From: VAXT01 sp035318925 | GTDB taxonomy: Bacteria > Actinomycetota > Thermoleophilia > Gaiellales > Gaiellaceae | Reading direction: 5' to 3' | Assembly (NCBI GenBank): GCA_035318925.1 | Contig: DATHDS010000022.1 | Location: 1 to 42,591, forward strand | DNA length: 42,591 nt | Shown here: positions 39,509-42,591 of the stretch, piece after piece | Layout of the letters: each line of letters starts with the position of its first letter | Numbering within the stretch: position 1 is the stretch's first letter | Program-made: the position numbers and the translations under genes | The notes under the pieces: generated by a model | The model's database searches: none | Told to the model about the DNA's origin: nothing | Seen by the model: only the letters and a program-made list of their open reading frames with translations

Positions 39509-40776
39509 GCGCGCAGACGCACATGCTGTCGCCGACCCTGGCTGTGAACGAGGCCGTCCGCCTTCGCAAAGCCCGGGGCGAGCAGATCGTCCACCTTGCC
39601 TTCGGCGAGGCCGGTCTGCCCGTGCATCCGCTTCTGCGCGCCGCCCTCGGCGACTCGAGCAGCGCGAACGCATACGGCTCTGTCGCAGGCAGCACCGGGC
39701 TCAGGTCCAGCGTCGCCGGCTACTACGCTCGCCGGGGACTCGAGACGGAGCCGAGCCAGGTCGTCGTCGGGCCGGGAAGCAAAGCGCTCCTCTATGCGCT
39801 GCTGCTCGTGCTGGACGGCGACCTCGTGTTGCCGCGCCCGTCCTGGGTCAGCTACGAGCCGCAGGCGCGGCTCGTCGGTAAGGAGGTCGTGCGCGTCGAT
39901 ATCCCGTCGGCGGCAGGCGGAGTGCCTGACCCGGAGGCTCTTCGATCGGAGGTCGGCGTCGCGCGCGAGCGAGGGCTCGACCCGCGAATCCTGATCCTGA
40001 ACCACCCCGACAATCCAACCGGGACTCATGCCGATGCGAACCTCCTGGCCGACGTGCTGGGCGTCGCCCGTGAATGCGGCCTCCAGGTCGTGAGCGACGA
40101 GATCTACGCCGAGCTTGCGCACGCGCCGGAGACGTTCATCAGCGCGGCGGTGCTCGATCCCGACAACGTCGTCGTCACGGGGGGTCTGAGCAAATCGCAC
40201 GCGCTCGGTGGCTGGCGGATCGGGGTGCTGCGCGCGCCTCCGAATGCGTTCGGCCGCGAGCTCGTCGACAGGCTGACGTCTGCCGCCAGTGAGATCTGGT
40301 CCTGCCTGCCCGCGCCGATCGACGCCGCGGCCGAAGTCGCGTACGACGAGCCGGAGGCGTTGGTCGAATTCGTCGCCTCCGCACGAACACTGCATGCGAC
40401 GGTGAGCGAGGCCGCCTACGCGGTTGTCGCCGCTGCCGGCCTCACCTGCCGCAAGCCGTCGGCAGCGTTCTATCTCTATCCCGACTTCGAGCCGCTGCGA
40501 GCCCCGCTCGCGGAACGCGGAATCGCGACGAGCTCAGGGCTCGCGCAGCATCTGCTCGAAGACTTCGCCGTCGCCGTGCTTCCCGGGGCGGCCTTCGGCG
40601 ACGACGGCCTGCGCGTACGGATGGCGACGAGCCTCCTCTACGGCGACGGCGACGAGGGGCGCTGGGAGGCCCTGTCCGCCGGGCCGGCGGCCGCGGACCT
40701 GCCACGGGTGCGGTCAGCGCTGCTGCAGCTCGCCGAGGCGCTCGAAACGCTCGCGGCAGGCGCTGGACCGCGCTGA
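39505..40776 (+). CDS. Class I/II (fold type I) PLP aminotransferase
   Basis: 423 residues from GTG 39505, overlapping the peptidase stop (GTGA). PLP-fold landmarks are IVHLAFGEAGLPVHP, YGSVAGSTGLRSSVAGYYARRG, VVVGPGSKALLYALLL, HPDNPTGTHA, VVSDEIYAEL with the PLP Asp, and TGGLSKSHALGGWRIG with the PLP Lys (about residue 231). A C-terminal Arg (VRMATS) would hold the substrate carboxylate. It looks like the aspartate/tyrosine or MalY-like group. Coupled to a peptidase that may liberate unusual amino acids, it may deaminate the released residues; this is inferred from position. Confidence 0.88.
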   Translation: MSAQTHMLSPTLAVNEAVRLRKARGEQIVHLAFGEAGLPVHPLLRAALGDSSSANAYGSVAGSTGLRSSVAGYYARRGLETEPSQVVVGPGSKALLYALLLVLDGDLVLPRPSWVSYEPQARLVGKEVVRVDIPSAAGGVPDPEALRSEVGVARERGLDPRILILNHPDNPTGTHADANLLADVLGVARECGLQVVSDEIYAELAHAPETFISAAVLDPDNVVVTGGLSKSHALGGWRIGVLRAPPNAFGRELVDRLTSAASEIWSCLPAPIDAAAEVAYDEPEALVEFVASARTLHATVSEAAYAVVAAAGLTCRKPSAAFYLYPDFEPLRAPLAERGIATSSGLAQHLLEDFAVAVLPGAAFGDDGLRVRMATSLLYGDGDEGRWEALSAGPAAADLPRVRSALLQLAEALETLAAGAGPR

Positions 40777-40788
40777 TCGAGACGGCTG

Positions 40789-41010
40789 CTACCGGTGGCG
40801 GTACACGATCCGGCCACGATCGAGGTCGTACGGCGAGAGCTCGACGTTCACGCGGTCGCCCGGGAGGATCTTGATCCGGTAGCGCCGCATCTTCCCGGCG
40901 GTGTAGCCGAGCGTCTCGTGGCCGTTGTCGAGGAGGATCTTGTACATCCCGTTGCGGAATGCCTCGACGACCTCACCCTCGAATTCGATCTTGTCTTCTT
41001 TGCCGGCGAT
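40789..41010 (-). CDS. infA: Translation initiation factor IF-1, divergent, probable ATC start
   Basis: 73 residues by the proposed start. The S1-like OB fold is intact: KEDKIEFEGEVVEAF, NGMYKILLDNGH, GKMRRYRIKILPGDRV and ELSPYDLDRGRIVYR. TLGYTAGKMRRY replaces the usual LAHISGKMRMxY, so this is probably a second, specialised copy. A perfect AAGGAGG lies at 41025-41019. The first in-frame GTG (41019) begins within that very motif and so is unusable, whereas an ATC at 41010 is 8 bases past it and gives the normal N-terminus (M)AGKEDKIE. A rare ATC start is therefore proposed. It lies downstream of the cold-shock gene on the same strand. Confidence 0.88.
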   Translation of the reverse strand: MAGKEDKIEFEGEVVEAFRNGMYKILLDNGHETLGYTAGKMRRYRIKILPGDRVNVELSPYDLDRGRIVYRHR

Positions 41011-41040
41011 TGTCGTCACCTCCTTCGACCATAAAATACC

Positions 41041-41069
41041 GCGCCGCCGGGGGAAAACACCGGCGGCGC
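41041..41069 (-). terminator. Rho-independent terminator after the cold-shock gene
   Basis: GCGCCGCCGG (41041-41050) pairs perfectly with CCGGCGGCGC (41060-41069) around a 9-base loop. On the minus strand the stem is followed within 3 bases by TATTTTAT. It lies 19 bases past the cold-shock stop and just upstream of the IF-1 ribosome site, so IF-1 depends on read-through or on a promoter in this gap. Confidence 0.75.
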
Positions 41070-41088
41070 GGGAAACTCGACTGGTTCC

Positions 41089-41295
41089 TTACCCAGTCAC
41101 GACGACGTTCGTCGCCTCTGGGCCCTTCGCGCCTTCACGGGCCTCGTACTCCACCTTCGCGTTTTCGGCGAGGGTCTTGAACCCTTCGCCCGCGATGTTC
41201 GTGTGGTGTACGAAGAGATCCTTCCCGCCGTCTTCCGGCGTGATGAATCCGTACCCCTTCGCGTCGTTGAACCACTTCACGGTTCCGGTTGCCAT
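41089..41295 (-). CDS. Cold-shock domain protein (CspA family)
   Basis: 68 residues from ATG 41295, 7-8 bases after GGGAGG; a GTG-led extension of three residues is less likely. A single cold-shock OB fold is complete: GTVKWFNDAKGYGFITPEDGG contains RNP1 (KGYGFI) and DLFVHHTNI contains RNP2, followed by AEREGAKGPEATNV-type strands. It binds single-stranded RNA/DNA and acts as an RNA chaperone. An unusually long leader of about 110 bases separates it from the next gene upstream; no specific cold-box was identified. Confidence 0.95.
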   Translation of the reverse strand: MATGTVKWFNDAKGYGFITPEDGGKDLFVHHTNIAGEGFKTLAENAKVEYEAREGAKGPEATNVVVTG

Positions 41296-41408
41296 CAATT
41301 CCACCTCCCTTACTACTCATGAACGCACAAGGAGGCGGAGCGCCACCGGTACACGTTCTGTTCGTACGAGGAAGTGTATCGGGTTGCGGGGGATACGGCT
41401 GTAATCGG

Positions 41409-41438
41409 CGTGGGAGCCCATTCGAGCGGGCTTCCACG
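41409..41438 (-). terminator. Terminator-like hairpin after the proline-linker gene
   Basis: On the minus strand CGTGGAAGCCCG pairs with TGGGCTCCCACG around CTCGAA: 12 positions with one A-C mismatch and one G-T pair. It begins 15 bases past the stop at 41454. No T-tract follows. Confidence 0.55.
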
Positions 41439-41453
41439 CGTATTTCCCGTCCG

Positions 41454-42591
41454 CTAGTTCACCGACACGTCGTCAACGAGGGCATACGTCGGATCTGACG
41501 GGTACCCGTCGTCGTGGACGTTGAACCAGAGGACCACCGTCTGCCCAGCGATGCTGGACGGAATGTTGTACGTGCGCTGAGTCCACGCTCCCGTGTTGCT
41601 GCAGACGTTGAGGACTGTGGCGAGCGTGGTGCCGGACGTGTTCCTGATCTGCATCTGGATCTGGTCGTAGGTCAGGGTGTCCGGGCAGTGCGGCTGGTAC
41701 CAGAAGGTCAGCACCGGCATCCCCGCCGGGATCGTCACGGTCTGCTGGAGCGAGCTGTTGCCGTTGAACGCGGTCGAGGAACCGAGCCGTGCGGCGTAGC
41801 TCCCGGTGTGACCCGGTGACGTGATCACCGGATTGACGAGCCCGCTCGCGGTCCACGGCGGCAGGCTTCCGGTCTCGAAGCCGCCGTTCTGGACGACCGG
41901 CGGTGGTGGCGGCGGGGGCGGGGGCGGCGGAGGCGGTGGTGGAGGCGGCGGCGGCGGCGGCGGTGGCGGCGGTGGAGGTGGCCCGCCCGGCGGCGTGTAG
42001 ATCACGGCCAGGCCGGAGCTGATCGCGCCGCCTGCTCCGCTGCAGCCGTACTGGTCGAAGAGGGTCCCCGTGCCAGCGTCCTGGACGCCCTCGGTCGAGG
42101 AGCTGCCCGCATTGGTCGTCGTGCCGTAGACCGTCTTCAGGACCCGGTTGCTCTCGTTGTAGGAGAACTCGAAGTTCGCCGTGCCGGAGCCCGGGTAGTA
42201 CTGGGCCCGCCACTCGACGTAGAAGGTGCGGTTCGGCGCGCTGCCCGTCGTCGTCGTGAAGATCCCGTAGCCCGCGTTCAGCGTGTACAGGTCGTCCCAG
42301 TACGGGAAGAAGGCCCGTCCCTGGCTCGCCCCCGGCAGGCATGTGTTCGAGTACGCGCTCCCGTTCGTCGTGAACTGGACGTTGCCGTTCGAATCGACCC
42401 TCGCGGCCGTGTACGGAGTGCCGTAGATGTAGACCGGGAACGGCAGCGTGATCGATGTCGTGCAGTCGTCGCAGTGGTTCCCTGTGTCGGTCACGCCGGG
42501 CACGATCGACTGGCCGGTCTGAGTCGAGATCACGTAGTGGCCGGGAGGCGGAGGAGGCGGAGGAGGCGGCGGTGGGGGAGGAGGCGGCGGT
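41454..42591 (-). CDS. Secreted mosaic protein with two polyproline linkers and a CBM-like C-terminal domain (5' end outside window)
   Basis: The frame is open through the right edge, so the N-terminus is missing; a GTG at 42533 falls inside a domain and is not the start. Reading towards the C-terminus: at least 16 prolines (42590-42543), a domain of about 170 residues opening VISTQTGQSIVPG with a CDDC motif, 28 prolines, then a beta-sandwich domain of about 145 residues (NGGFETGSLPPWTASG, LTFWYQPHCP, YALVDDVSVN) like carbohydrate-binding modules of the CBM4/9 type. The CDDC domain matches the one in the subtilase at 293-3145. Expected to be exported and to bind carbohydrate or surface material. 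Confidence 0.85.
   Translation of the reverse strand, partial: PPPPPPPPPPPPPPPPGHYVISTQTGQSIVPGVTDTGNHCDDCTTSITLPFPVYIYGTPYTAARVDSNGNVQFTTNGSAYSNTCLPGASQGRAFFPYWDDLYTLNAGYGIFTTTTGSAPNRTFYVEWRAQYYPGSGTANFEFSYNESNRVLKTVYGTTTNAGSSSTEGVQDAGTGTLFDQYGCSGAGGAISSGLAVIYTPPGGPPPPPPPPPPPPPPPPPPPPPPPPPPPPVVQNGGFETGSLPPWTASGLVNPVITSPGHTGSYAARLGSSTAFNGNSSLQQTVTIPAGMPVLTFWYQPHCPDTLTYDQIQMQIRNTSGTTLATVLNVCSNTGAWTQRTYNIPSSIAGQTVVLWFNVHDDGYPSDPTYALVDDVSVN
41898..41981 (-). repeat. 28-codon polyproline linker
   Basis: All 28 codons on the minus strand are CCN, with mixed third bases. Same length as the linker in the subtilase. Confidence 0.95.
42543..42591 (-). repeat. Polyproline linker, at least 16 codons, running off the window
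   Basis: Sixteen consecutive CCN codons on the minus strand, continuing past the right edge. It precedes the CDDC domain of the same protein. Confidence 0.9.

Overview
This is a GC-rich window (roughly 65-70% by eye) with long spurious antisense frames, many GTG/TTG starts and 4-base ATGA/GTGA gene overlaps. Together with the gene families present (APC permeases fused to a UspA domain, K+-independent H+-pyrophosphatase, zinc-ribbon/cyclase/AAA/TPR proteins, Eis-type acetyltransferase, VanZ, IF-1 and cold-shock protein), this points to an actinobacterium, most like the deep-branching soil class Thermoleophilia (Gaiellales/Solirubrobacterales). The assignment is an inference from gene style, since no marker gene such as rRNA is present.

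Layout. 1-3145: end of one PASTA-tailed secreted protein, then a complete secreted subtilase with a mosaic C-terminus. 3247-11689: an ion and energy block on the plus strand, with H+-pyrophosphatase, two tandem APC-UspA permeases separated by a tiny membrane ORF, paired hairpins, two TrkA/RCK proteins and a PQQ-type sugar dehydrogenase. 11722-13847: an unknown secreted protein, then a minus-strand coupled trio (VanZ, HAD-like, small coiled coil). 13870-18843: a cobalamin riboswitch followed by six tightly overlapping genes. 18856-24274: CinA-like, cupin, lipoprotein hydrolase, PcrA helicase and Eis-like acetyltransferase. 24256-38333: a signalling-rich stretch with three GGDEF proteins (one also HD-GYP), a class III cyclase/AAA/TPR protein, a degenerate cyclase domain, a methyltransferase, tRNA-Val(GAC), an HYR-domain secreted protein, a BNR/sialidase-like secreted protein, a remnant of an HD-GYP tail and a candidate small ORF. 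38408-40776: DmpA-like peptidase and aminotransferase. 40789-42591: divergent IF-1, cold-shock protein, and the 3' part of a second proline-linker secreted protein that shares a domain with the subtilase.

The most interesting system is the riboswitch operon at 13870-18843. It joins a complete ECF vitamin transporter (EcfT, fused EcfA-EcfA', S component) to three exported proteins: two with the DUF4430 domain, which corresponds to the C-terminal beta domain of animal transcobalamin/intrinsic factor, and one alpha/alpha-barrel protein of the prenyltransferase-repeat class, the fold of the transcobalamin N-terminal domain. It looks like a transcobalamin-type corrinoid trap split over separate genes and coupled to an ECF importer, a class that normally works without extracytoplasmic binding proteins. 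Function is inferred from riboswitch, fold classes and operon structure.

Other points: probable non-AUG starts in hppA (CTG) and the IF-1 gene (ATC), a His-to-Gln change in one ECF ATPase H-loop, a HAD protein with Glu in place of the nucleophilic Asp, and two identical-length 28-proline linkers at opposite ends of the window.
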